From Bradyrhizobium sp. AZCC 1719 (GTDB lineage Bacteria; Pseudomonadota; Alphaproteobacteria; Rhizobiales; Xanthobacteraceae), in assembly GCF_036924525.1 (NCBI RefSeq), contig NZ_JAZHRU010000001.1, forward strand, positions 2,199,001-2,263,000: a DNA stretch of 64,000 nucleotides, in the 5' to 3' direction. The notes below the pieces were generated by a model. It had not been told where the DNA came from. It saw only the letters and a program-made list of their open reading frames with translations, and did not search any database. Positions 50,795-58,420 of the stretch are shown piece by piece; the stretch's first letter is position 1, and every line of letters begins with the position of its first letter. The translations under genes were made by a program, and so were the position numbers.

Positions 50795-51796
50795 ATGGTT
50801 TCAGATTCCCCCGACATCAAAATCACCACCGAGGCGCCGATCCGCGCGCCCTCGTCCGTTCCCGTCGATGATGCGGTGCTGCCGTTCGAGGTCGCCTCGC
50901 TCGATCTGCGCGGGCGGCTGACCCGGCTCGGCCCCGCGCTCGACGACATCCTGACCAAGCACGATTATCCGGCGCCGGTCGGCAAACTGCTTGGAGAGGC
51001 GATCGTGCTGGCGACGCTGCTTGGCTCGGCGCTGAAGTTCGACGGCCGTTTCATTTTGCAGACGCAGACCGACGGTCCGGTGTCGTTTCTGATCGTGGAT
51101 TTCCAGTCGCCGGACCGGCTGCGCGCCTATGCGCGCTACGACGCGCGGCGGCTGAAGGACGGCCAGAGTTCGGGCGCCCTGCTCGGCAAGGGCCATCTCG
51201 CCATGACCATCGACCAGGGCGCGGACATGAGCCGCTATCAGGGCCTGGTGGCGCTCGACGGTGGCAGCCTGGAAGACGCGGCGCATGAGTATTTCCTGCG
51301 CTCCGAGCAGATCCCGACCCGCGTGCGGCTTGCGGTCGGCGAGGAGTGGCGCGGCGGCGACGGCGGCAAGCATCGCTGGCGCGCCGGCGGCATGCTGCTG
51401 CAATTCCTGCCGAAGTCGCCCGAGCGGGCGCGGCAGGCCGATCTGCATCCGGGCGACGCGCCGGAAGGCGCGGTCACGCATCAGGTGGCGGAAGACGACG
51501 CATGGGTGGAAGGTCAGTCGCTGATCGGCACCGTGGAGGATGTCGAACTGATCGATCCCGATCTGTCGGGCGAGCGGCTGCTGTATCGCCTGTTTCACGA
51601 GCGCGGCGTGCGCGTGTTCACGTCGCTGCCCTTGCGCGCGCAATGCTCCTGCTCGCGCGAGGCGGTCTCGGCGATGCTGAAGAGCTTTGCGCCCAAGGAC
51701 CGCGCCGAGATGGTCAAGGACGACAAGGTGGTGGTGACCTGCGAGTTCTGCTCCTCGGTCTACCAGTTCACCCCACATGAAGCGGGCGTGGAGTAA
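50795..51796 (+). CDS. hslO: Redox-regulated chaperone Hsp33
   Basis: A 333-residue Hsp33. The N-terminal core has TKHDYPAPVGKLLGEAIVLATLLGSALKF in parts and GRFILQTQTDGP. The C-terminal zinc switch is complete: Cys-x-Cys in RAQCSCSREAV and Cys-x2-Cys in VTCEFCSSVYQF. Oxidation of these four cysteines releases zinc and turns on holdase activity in the cytoplasm. It is about 40 residues longer than E. coli Hsp33, mostly through an N-terminal extension and internal loops. Separated from argF by a repeat, it is probably its own unit. Confidence 0.94.
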   Translation: MVSDSPDIKITTEAPIRAPSSVPVDDAVLPFEVASLDLRGRLTRLGPALDDILTKHDYPAPVGKLLGEAIVLATLLGSALKFDGRFILQTQTDGPVSFLIVDFQSPDRLRAYARYDARRLKDGQSSGALLGKGHLAMTIDQGADMSRYQGLVALDGGSLEDAAHEYFLRSEQIPTRVRLAVGEEWRGGDGGKHRWRAGGMLLQFLPKSPERARQADLHPGDAPEGAVTHQVAEDDAWVEGQSLIGTVEDVELIDPDLSGERLLYRLFHERGVRVFTSLPLRAQCSCSREAVSAMLKSFAPKDRAEMVKDDKVVVTCEFCSSVYQFTPHEAGVE

Positions 51797-51884
51797 GGGA
51801 GAGGTCCCTCTCGACGCAGCGCAATTCTTGCGTGTAAGTTCCCCTGCCGTCGTCAGGCGGCATGATGGGCAGGGGAAGCAAGAA

Positions 51885-52262
51885 ATGCGAATTGTACTGA
51901 CGTGTCTCGGACTATTGCTGTCGGTTGTTTCCGCGCAGGCGGACAAGGTGGTGGCCTCCGGCAAGCCTTTGATGCTCTATGAAGCCTATTCGACCAACCC
52001 GGATTGCAGCTCCGCCGGCAACGTGGTGTTGCGGGTCGCGCAATCGCCCGAACACGGCCGGGTGAGCATCCGTCAGATTGGTGTCTTCCCGCGGTTTCCG
52101 GAAGCCAATCCCCGCAGCGCCTGCAATCGCCGCCGGGTGCCCGGCGTGCAGGCGACTTATGTCTCGCAGCGCGGATATCTCGGGCCTGATTACGTCGTGC
52201 TGGAGGCGCTGTTTCCGGCCGGGCGCGGCGTTCGCATCAGGTTTCCGATCCGGGTGATGTAG
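51885..52262 (+). CDS. Small secreted protein of unknown function
   Basis: A 125-residue protein with a clear signal peptide (MRIVLTCLGLLLSVVSAQA, cleaved before DK). The mature part is about 106 residues, contains two Cys that could form one disulfide (NPDCSS and RSACNRR), and is beta-rich (GNVVLRVAQSPEHGRVSIRQIGVF, then YLGPDYVVLEALFPAGRGVRIRFPIRVM in parts). I recognise a common Bradyrhizobium type of unnamed secreted protein but no function. I chose 51885 because the upstream open frame would hide the signal peptide. Confidence 0.65.
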   Translation: MRIVLTCLGLLLSVVSAQADKVVASGKPLMLYEAYSTNPDCSSAGNVVLRVAQSPEHGRVSIRQIGVFPRFPEANPRSACNRRRVPGVQATYVSQRGYLGPDYVVLEALFPAGRGVRIRFPIRVM

Positions 52263-52275
52263 CTGATCGATAATC

Positions 52276-52376
52276 CGTAGGGTAGGCAAAGGCGCGATAG
52301 CGCCGTGCCCACCATCTATCATCGAGCACGTTTCCCGATGGTGGTGGGCACGCTTCGCTTTTGCCCACCCTACGGG
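52276..52376. repeat. Palindromic intergenic repeat, family H (CGTAGGGTAGGCAAAGGCGC type)
   Basis: Left arm CGTAGGGTAGGCAAAGGCGC and right arm TTTTGCCCACCCTACGG pair across inner CGTGCCCACCAT / ATGGTGGTGGGCACG arms. It is a long cruciform-capable element in the gap after the small secreted protein gene. Confidence 0.7.
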
Positions 52377-52539
52377 ACACGAACTGATTTGCCGCGCACG
52401 CAAGCGCAATTTCGTGCAGCGGCTGCGACACGATGGCACGACGGGCAAATCACTTCTGATTTTCCGAAATCATGTCAAGCCCGGGAATCAAAAATATTCC
52501 GCTTAACGCGAGGCGCAAATCAGCGGCATAACTCCGCCC

Positions 52540-52945
52540 GTCTCACCCATTGAGGGGCGCTCGCGATCGTCACGACCGTGCGGTGAGATGCGATGGACGC
52601 GGAAGGCGCACAAGACGTAGGCGCCCGACGCGTACGGCGAAGTCGTGTGGTTCGGGCGCCGCGGTGCTGGCGTTAAGTTGGCGGGAAGTGTCCCGCCGAT
52701 GACGGAGGCAAGAAAGCCGTTCTCCGGGGAGAGCACGAAGTAAGCCGTAAGGCCATTGCGCAGGGAAGGCCGGGATGCTCCCGCTGTACCTGTATGCTCG
52801 TGTGCATTTTCTTTAGCGCAAATCGCACACGAGACCTCGGGTGCAGCCAGCACCCGGTCTTCCCTGCGCCCTCCAATATCGAGGAGGGCAAAAGATATGC
52901 AAACCTCGGGCGAGATGCGTCGCGAGAATGCTGCCTCATATTCAG
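52540..52945. repeat. Large structured intergenic element with nested stems
   Basis: A 17-bp stem joins 52758-52774 and 52853-52869 (one G-T type mismatch). Inside are a perfect 9-bp stem (52797-52805 with 52825-52833) and a 6-bp stem (GGGTGC at 52839-52844 with GCACCC at 52850-52855). I recall similar sequence in many Bradyrhizobiaceae genomes, where it is often mis-annotated as short ORFs. It may be a dispersed repeat or an RNA. No protein on either strand looks real. Confidence 0.6.
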
Positions 52946-52946
52946 T

Positions 52947-53050
52947 TGTCATCGTCCGCGAAGGCGGACGATCCAGTATCCCAGAGACGCTGGTGATTGA
53001 ATTGATAAGCTGCAGCGTACTGGATGCCCCGCCTACGCGGGGCATGACAG
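52947..53050. repeat. Palindromic intergenic repeat, family D (copy 2)
   Basis: Contains TGTCATCGTCCGCGAAGGCGGACGATCCAGTA and GTACTGGATGCCCCGCC...GGGGCATGACAG, matching copy 1 at 29792-29905. It directly follows the structured element and precedes apaG. Confidence 0.75.
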
Positions 53051-53076
53051 TCGGTGATGACGAGCGCGAGCGTTCG

Positions 53077-53469
53077 TCAATTCAACACCCGCTTATTATC
53101 CGGGCTGTCCAGCGAGAACGTCGGCACGTCGATCTCGAAACGCTCGCCGCTTTCGCTGACCATTTGATAGCGCCCTGTCATGAAGCCCGATGCGGTCGGC
53201 AGCGGCACGCCGCTGGTATATTCGAAGCGCTCGCCCGGCGCCAAAACAGGCTGCTCGCCGACCACGCCCTCGCCGCGGACTTCCTGCTTGCGGCCGGTGG
53301 CGTCGGTGATGATCCAGTGCCGGGTACGAAGCTGCACGGTCTCGGCGCCGGTATTGGTGATGACGATGGTGTAGGACCAGAAATACTGGCCCTTGTCGAC
53401 CGACGAGCGCTCGGGGAGGAAGTTCGGCTCGACGGTGACTTCGATCTGGCGGGTGACGGCGCGGTACAT
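53077..53469 (-). CDS. apaG: ApaG domain protein
   Basis: A 130-residue ApaG. The fibronectin-like beta sandwich is recognisable from VTVEPNFLPERSS, YFWSYTIVITNTG and the glycine-rich GEGVVGEQPVLAPGERFEYTSG, then GFMTGRYQM. ApaG has been linked to Co2+/Mg2+ resistance in enterobacteria, but its biochemical role is unsettled. It stands alone here, facing the opgC unit across a divergent gap of about 250 bases. Confidence 0.93.
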   Translation of the reverse strand: MYRAVTRQIEVTVEPNFLPERSSVDKGQYFWSYTIVITNTGAETVQLRTRHWIITDATGRKQEVRGEGVVGEQPVLAPGERFEYTSGVPLPTASGFMTGRYQMVSESGERFEIDVPTFSLDSPDNKRVLN

Positions 53470-53720
53470 GTGGGCAAGCTTCCGGAAATCCTGTGTCGCA
53501 TCATAGCCGGGAATGCCGGGGGAACCAATCTCCGCCGCGCCGGGTTGCCGCTTGCTTCATCGCGGTTTCAACATAGTTCCGTTCTAGAGCGCAGCCGCGC
53601 TGCCCGGCCCCGGACCTTCCGCTTGCGTATTCCTTGCGTATCTGGTGTGCAAGTTGCGGGCGGATATTGCCATTTCCGGACAGTGCACGCGCAAAAGCTC
53701 AACTGCCCAAACGGTGCCAG

Positions 53721-54980
53721 ATGTCGTCCATTGCCGATCCAGTCGCCGGAACGCCTCGCGGCGATGCCAAGGCCAGCGATACCAAGGCCGCCGCTGCATC
53801 TTCCGCGCCGGCGATTGCGTTCCCGGTGGCCGGCGAGCGCGAATTGCGGCTCGACCTGTTTCGCGGCATGGCGCTGTGGCTGATCTTCATCGACCATCTG
53901 CCGACCAACATCCTGACCTGGTTCACGATCCGCAACTACGGATTTTCCGACGCTACCGAGATCTTCATCTTCATCTCCGGATACACCGCCGCCTTCGTCT
54001 ACGGTCGCGCGATGCTCGAGGCCGGCTTCGTGGTGGCGACCGCGCGCATCATGCGGCGCGTGTGGCAGATCTACGTCGCGCATGTGTTCCTGTTCACGAT
54101 CTTCCTGGCGGAAATCTCCTACGTCGCCACCCGTTTCGAGAACCCGCTCTATAGCGAGGAAATGGGCATCATGGATTTCCTCAAGCAGCCGGATGTCACG
54201 ATCGTCCAGGCGCTGCTGCTGAGATTTCGGCCCGTCAACATGGACGTGCTGCCGCTCTATATCGTGCTGATGCTGTTTCTGCCGATTATCCTGTGGCTGA
54301 TGAAGTGGCGGCCGGACGTGTCGCTGGGGCTATCGGTGCTGCTGTACGCGCTGACGTGGCACTTCGACTGGTATCTGACGGCCTATCCGAGCGGCTTCTG
54401 GATTTTCAATCCGTTCGCCTGGCAATTGCTGTTCGTGTTCGGCGCGTGGTGTGCGCTGGGCGGTGCGCAGCGGATGTCCCGCATCCTGTCGTCGCCGGTG
54501 ACGATGTGGATCTGCATCACCTACCTGGTGGCCGCATTCTTCGTCACGCTGACCTGGCATTTGCCGCAACTCGGCCACTTCATGCCCAAGCGGATCGAAC
54601 AGTGGATGTACCCGATCACCAAGACCGATCTGGACGTGCTGCGGTTTGCCCATTTCCTGGCGCTGGCCGCGCTCACCGTGCGCTTCCTGCCCAAGGATTG
54701 GTCGGGCCTCAAGTCGCGCTGGCTGCGACCATTGATCCTGTGTGGCCAGCATTCGCTCGAGATATTCTGTCTCGGCGTCTTCCTGGCCTTTGCAGGACAC
54801 TTCGTGCTGGCCGAAATCGGTGGGGGTGCCCTCACGCACGCCCTGGTCAGTCTTGCCGGTATCCTCATCATGTGGGGCATGGCGTCGGTGATTTCGTGGT
54901 ACAAGCATTCGGCCGACAAAGGAGCCTCGAAAACGAAAAGCACGGCAATCAACGCCGATATGGCGGGAGGAAGCGCATGA
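53721..54980 (+). CDS. opgC: OpgC-type acyltransferase (periplasmic glucan succinylation)
   Basis: A 419-residue membrane protein with about ten helices and the OpgC pattern ELRLDLFRGMALWLIFIDHLPTN in parts, FGFSDATEIFIFISGYTAAFVYG-like and PYIVLMLFLPIILWL-like segments. OpgC proteins transfer succinyl groups to osmoregulated periplasmic glucans. I chose the ATG at 53721 (MSSIADPV); 29 more in-frame codons upstream look non-coding. The stop overlaps the next gene by 4 bases (ATGA), linking it with two SGNH-hydrolase genes. Confidence 0.9.
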   Translation: MSSIADPVAGTPRGDAKASDTKAAAASSAPAIAFPVAGERELRLDLFRGMALWLIFIDHLPTNILTWFTIRNYGFSDATEIFIFISGYTAAFVYGRAMLEAGFVVATARIMRRVWQIYVAHVFLFTIFLAEISYVATRFENPLYSEEMGIMDFLKQPDVTIVQALLLRFRPVNMDVLPLYIVLMLFLPIILWLMKWRPDVSLGLSVLLYALTWHFDWYLTAYPSGFWIFNPFAWQLLFVFGAWCALGGAQRMSRILSSPVTMWICITYLVAAFFVTLTWHLPQLGHFMPKRIEQWMYPITKTDLDVLRFAHFLALAALTVRFLPKDWSGLKSRWLRPLILCGQHSLEIFCLGVFLAFAGHFVLAEIGGGALTHALVSLAGILIMWGMASVISWYKHSADKGASKTKSTAINADMAGGSA

Positions 54981-55738
54981 CGCCCGGCTCGGGAGCTGTG
55001 CTGATCCTGACGCTGCTTGCGGGTCTTGCAGCGGCCGGATTGGCTCGTGCCCAGGATGCCGCCCCCCAGGCTTGCGAAGTTCCCTCCTACCTCCTCTCCA
55101 CCGAGAGCACGCTTCCGAAGGTGGCCGAGGCCGTCAAGAACGCCCGGCCGCTGACCGTCCTGGTGGTGGGGAGCCGCTCATCGACCATCCTGTCCTCCGA
55201 AAACAGCGCCTATCCGGCCAGGCTGCAGGCGGCGCTGAAGGAGAAGCTGCCCTCCACCCCAATCAACCTCTCCGTAGAACTACAGACCGGCAAAACCGCC
55301 GAGGAGGTGGATGCCGGCCTCGTTAAGCTGGTGGAAGCAAAAAGGCCTACTTTGGTCATCTGGCAGACGGGAACCGTCGATGCTATGCGATCCGTCGATC
55401 CCGACGATTTTCGCGGCGCCGTCGACGAGGGCGTTGCTGCGATGCAAAATGCGGGAGCCGACGTGGTTTTGGTCAATCTGCAATACAGCCCGCGCACGGA
55501 AACGATGATTTCGGCGCCGCCATACCTAGATAATATGCGCGTGGTGGCGCAGCAGCATAATGTTCCGCTGTTCGATCGGTTCGCCATCATGCGCCACTGG
55601 AACGACGCCGGAGATTTCGATCTGTTCAGTACTTTTCATGGCACCGACATGGCCAAGAGAGTTCATGCCTGCCTCGGCCGCGCGCTGTCGAAATTCGTGC
55701 TCGATGCGGCCCGCCTCGATCAGGCGCAGCAGAATTAG
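54977..55738 (+). CDS. SGNH-hydrolase-like periplasmic protein (first of two)
   Basis: A 253-residue protein with a signal peptide (residues 1-25, ending LARAQD). The SGNH fold is suggested by VLVVGSRSSTI (block I, where the GDS motif is replaced by GSRSS), VIWQTGTVDAM (block III, Thr where Asn is usual) and STFHGTDMAKR (block V, with the His but not a clean D-x2-H). Key residues deviate, so activity is uncertain. GGAGG lies before its ATG, inside the opgC end. A better-conserved relative follows after 12 bases, so this may be a degenerate or binding-only partner. Confidence 0.75.
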   Translation: MTPGSGAVLILTLLAGLAAAGLARAQDAAPQACEVPSYLLSTESTLPKVAEAVKNARPLTVLVVGSRSSTILSSENSAYPARLQAALKEKLPSTPINLSVELQTGKTAEEVDAGLVKLVEAKRPTLVIWQTGTVDAMRSVDPDDFRGAVDEGVAAMQNAGADVVLVNLQYSPRTETMISAPPYLDNMRVVAQQHNVPLFDRFAIMRHWNDAGDFDLFSTFHGTDMAKRVHACLGRALSKFVLDAARLDQAQQN

Positions 55739-55750
55739 GGGCTAGCGTTA

Positions 55751-56782
55751 ATGAGTTCTCACTGCCCTTTTCGTTTGTCGAAATTGCTGACTGTCTTCGC
55801 CGCGGGCCTCGCGCTGTTGATGGCTGCCTCGGTGGTGTCGCTGCATGCCCAGACGGCTTCACAACAAGCCGGCCAACAGGCGGCGCTGTCCGACGGCGCC
55901 AAAGCCGAAAACAACCCGGAAAAGAAACCCGCGGCTGAAAGCGCCCCGCCGCAGGCTGCGCCGGCGGCCACCGGCAATCCGGCCGCGCAGAAGGGCGTCA
56001 CCGGCAAAGCGATCGACAAGGTGAAGGAAGTCGCGAAATCGGCCGGCGACATCTTCAGCCGCGTTCCCTGCCTGCCGCCGAAGGGCGCTTCCAAATCGAT
56101 GGGATCGCTGCCGCGTGTCGCGAACAAGCTCGTCGCGGGTCAGCCAGTGGTGATCATAGCTTTCGGATCGTCATCGACCCAGGGGTACGGCTCCAGTTCA
56201 CCGGAATTCACCTATCCGAACCGGCTGGCGGCGCAGCTACGCCGCAAATATCCGACAGCCGACATCTCCGTGGTCAATGCCGGCAAGGGCGGCGAGGACG
56301 CGCCGGAAATGATGAAGCGGCTGCAGACCTCCGTGATCGACTTGCGTCCGGATCTGGTGATCTGGCAGGTCGGCACCAATGCGGTGCTGCGCAACCTCGA
56401 TCCCGCCGAGACCGCCAAGCTCATCGACGAGGGCATCGCACGCATTCAGGCTGCGGGCTCCGACGTCGTGCTGATCGATCCGCAATATTCGCCGCGGGTC
56501 AACGAGCACGCCGAAAGCGCCGGCAAGATGATGAAGCTCTTGAACAAGACGGCCGAGCTTCGCAAGGTCGGCGTCTTCCCGCGCTTCGCGGTGATGAAGG
56601 ACTGGCACGAGCGGCAGGCGATTCCGATCGAGAATTTCGTGATCGCCGACGGCCTGCACATGAGCGACTGGGGCTATGCCTGCTTCGCCCAACTGCTCGG
56701 CGACGACATCATCAAATCGGTCGGCCAGATCAAGCTCGGCGTCGCCGTGCCGTCGGACGTGCGAGCCTATCGGCCGATGTGA
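55751..56782 (+). CDS. SGNH/GDSL hydrolase (second of two)
   Basis: A 343-residue secreted protein. A hydrophobic signal segment (residues about 10-35) is followed by a low-complexity Ala/Pro/Gln-rich linker to about residue 85. The SGNH domain then shows VIIAFGSSSTQGYGSS (block I with the catalytic Ser), VNAGKGGEDA (block II Gly), IWQVGTNAVL (block III Asn) and DGLHMSDWGY (block V D-x2-H). Likely an esterase or O-acyl transferase acting on a periplasmic glucan or polysaccharide, since it shares a unit with opgC. Its domain is clearly related to the preceding protein, so the two arose by duplication. Confidence 0.85.
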   Translation: MSSHCPFRLSKLLTVFAAGLALLMAASVVSLHAQTASQQAGQQAALSDGAKAENNPEKKPAAESAPPQAAPAATGNPAAQKGVTGKAIDKVKEVAKSAGDIFSRVPCLPPKGASKSMGSLPRVANKLVAGQPVVIIAFGSSSTQGYGSSSPEFTYPNRLAAQLRRKYPTADISVVNAGKGGEDAPEMMKRLQTSVIDLRPDLVIWQVGTNAVLRNLDPAETAKLIDEGIARIQAAGSDVVLIDPQYSPRVNEHAESAGKMMKLLNKTAELRKVGVFPRFAVMKDWHERQAIPIENFVIADGLHMSDWGYACFAQLLGDDIIKSVGQIKLGVAVPSDVRAYRPM

Positions 56783-56785
56783 CCT

Positions 56786-56951
56786 CTTACCCTCCCCTGG
56801 AGGGGGAGGGTCGACGCGCGTGAAACGCGCGACGGGGTGGGGTGACGGTCCCTCCACTCGAACAGTACCCGAGTGGAGAGATCACCCCACCCCGTCTCGC
56901 ATTTCGCTGCGCTCAACGCGAGCCGACCCTCCCCCTCCAGGGGAGGGTAAG
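56786..56951. repeat. Palindromic intergenic repeat, family F-like (CTTACCCTCCCCTGGAGG type)
   Basis: Outer arms CTTACCCTCCCCTGGAGGGG and CCCCTCCAGGGGAGGGTAAG are perfect complements about 125 bases apart. Inner CGGGGTGGGGTGA / TCACCCCACCCCG and CCACTCG / CGAGTGG arms nest inside. It lies between the converging SGNH and metZ genes and may terminate both. Confidence 0.75.
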
Positions 56952-56955
56952 CACC

Positions 56956-58149
56956 TTACGCCTTCTCCAGCGCCTGGGCAAAATCCTCGATCAGATCATC
57001 CGCATGCTCGAGCCCGGCTGAGAAGCGGATAAAGCCTTCGCTGATGCCGAGCTCGGCGCGCGCCTCTGGCGTCAGCCGTTGATGCGTCGTCGTCGCGGGA
57101 TGGGTGACGAGGCTCTTGCTATCGCCGAGATTGTTGGAGATGCGCGAGATCTGCAACGCATTGAGGACGCGGAAGGCGGCGGCTTTGCCGCCCTTGACCT
57201 CGAAGCCGATCAGCGTCGAGCCGCCGCGCATCTGCTTCTTCACCAGCTCCGCTTGCGGATGATCGGCGCGGCCAGGATAGATCAGTCGCGCAATCTTCGG
57301 ATGGCTTGCCAACGCCTCGGCGATTTTCGCCGCGTTGTCGGTCTGCGCGCGTACCCGCACGCCCAGCGTCTCCAGTCCCTTGAGCAGGACCCACGCGTTG
57401 AAGGGAGAGAGCGATGGCCCGGTCTGGCGCATGAAGTTGTGAATGTGCTCTGCGATGAAGGCTTCGGACGAGAGAATAATGCCGCCGAGGCAGCGCCCTT
57501 GACCGTCGATATGTTTGGTCGCGGAGTAGACCACGACATCGGCGCCGAGCGAAAGCGGGCTCTGCCAGATCGGCGTGGCAAAGACGTTATCGACGACCAG
57601 CCGCGCGCCGCCCTTGTGCGCGATGCCGGCGATCGCCGGAATATCGAGCACGTCGAGCGTCGGGTTGGTCGGGCTCTCCAGGAAGAAGGTCTTGGTGTTG
57701 GGCCGCAATGCGCGCTGCCATTGGTCGAGATCGAGGCCGTCGACCAGCGTCGTTTCGATCCCGTAGCGCGGCAGGAGGTCCTGCACGACGTAAAGGCACG
57801 AGCCGAACAGGGCTTTCGAGGCCACCACATGGTCGCCGGCTCTGAGCGGCGCGAGGATCGCGGTCGTCACCGCGGCCATGCCGGTGGCGGTGGAGCGTGC
57901 AGCTTCCGCGCCTTCGAGCTCGATCATTCGGCGCTCGAACATTGAAATCGTGGGATTGGAATAGCGGGAATAGATAAAGCCGGGATCCTCGCCCTTGAAG
58001 CGCGCCTCGCATTGCTCCGCGCTGTCGTAGACATAGCCTTGGGTGAGAAACAGCGCTTCCGACGTCTCGCCGAATTGCGAGCGCAGCGTGCCGCCATGGA
58101 CGAGGCGGGTTTCGGGACGAAAACGCTTGGTAGAACCAACTTCAGACAT
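56956..58149 (-). CDS. metZ: O-succinylhomoserine sulfhydrylase
   Basis: A 397-residue PLP enzyme of the Cys/Met metabolism family. It has the substrate block YSRYSNPTISMFERRM, EGAEAARSTATGMAAV and the PLP lysine in YSATKHIDGQGRCLGG. It makes homocysteine from O-succinylhomoserine and sulfide. GGAGG lies just before the ATG at 58149; the frame is open 21 codons further through the leader. The gene sits behind a SAM-II riboswitch with a terminator, so it is shut off when S-adenosylmethionine is plentiful. Confidence 0.94.
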   Translation of the reverse strand: MSEVGSTKRFRPETRLVHGGTLRSQFGETSEALFLTQGYVYDSAEQCEARFKGEDPGFIYSRYSNPTISMFERRMIELEGAEAARSTATGMAAVTTAILAPLRAGDHVVASKALFGSCLYVVQDLLPRYGIETTLVDGLDLDQWQRALRPNTKTFFLESPTNPTLDVLDIPAIAGIAHKGGARLVVDNVFATPIWQSPLSLGADVVVYSATKHIDGQGRCLGGIILSSEAFIAEHIHNFMRQTGPSLSPFNAWVLLKGLETLGVRVRAQTDNAAKIAEALASHPKIARLIYPGRADHPQAELVKKQMRGGSTLIGFEVKGGKAAAFRVLNALQISRISNNLGDSKSLVTHPATTTHQRLTPEARAELGISEGFIRFSAGLEHADDLIEDFAQALEKA

Positions 58150-58161
58150 GTGACCTCCGCC

Positions 58162-58184
58162 GTGACCAGTAAGAAAATGGTCAC
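58162..58184 (-). promoter_or_regulatory. Leader hairpin just before the metZ ribosome site
   Basis: GTGACCA...TGGTCAC forms a perfect 7-bp stem with a 9-base loop between the terminator T-tract and the GGAGG of metZ. The GGTCAC next to the start codon could pair with the same arm, so it may modulate translation. Speculative. Confidence 0.4.
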
Positions 58185-58219
58185 AAAAAAACCGGCCTGG
58201 AAAAATCTCCACAGGCCGG
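58185..58219 (-). terminator. Intrinsic terminator of the metZ riboswitch leader
   Basis: On the minus strand CCGGCCTG (58219-58212) pairs with CAGGCCGG (58199-58192), closing a 12-base loop and followed by seven T residues. The 5' arm can instead pair with ACAGGCCGGG upstream (58242-58233), forming a competing 10-bp antiterminator next to the SAM-II aptamer. Confidence 0.8.
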
Positions 58220-58240
58220 GATCACACGTGTCCCCGGCCT

Positions 58241-58293
58241 GTTTAGCTACTTATTTAACGTGGCTGCAAGCCGGCCGGCTCAAATCACCACGG
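58241..58293 (-). promoter_or_regulatory. SAM-II riboswitch (metA-type aptamer) upstream of metZ
   Basis: Read on the minus strand, the sequence contains CCGTGGTGATTTG, CGGCTTGCAGCCACG, TTAAATAA and GCTAAA in the order and spacing of the SAM-II consensus. GTGG pairs with CCAC to form the main stem; the rest forms the pseudoknot. SAM-II aptamers are typical of alphaproteobacterial metA/metZ genes. SAM binding would take up the 3' end of the aptamer and favour the terminator downstream. Confidence 0.9.
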
Positions 58294-58420
58294 GATAAGT
58301 CATGCTGATATTCGCTTGCGCCCTTTCAGTCAAGGCGGCCATCGGATAACCCCTAAAAGCCCATATTTACGAGGTTTGGATGACATTTGGGCATCCAGGG
58401 CCACCTCAGAGGACCGCGCC

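Noticed and set aside
52503..53045. Minus-strand frame of 180 residues and neighbouring short frames between the small secreted protein gene and apaG
   Set aside because: They lie in a structured repeat element and a family D repeat. Similar pseudo-proteins recur in Bradyrhizobiaceae because the repeat recurs, not because they are genes.
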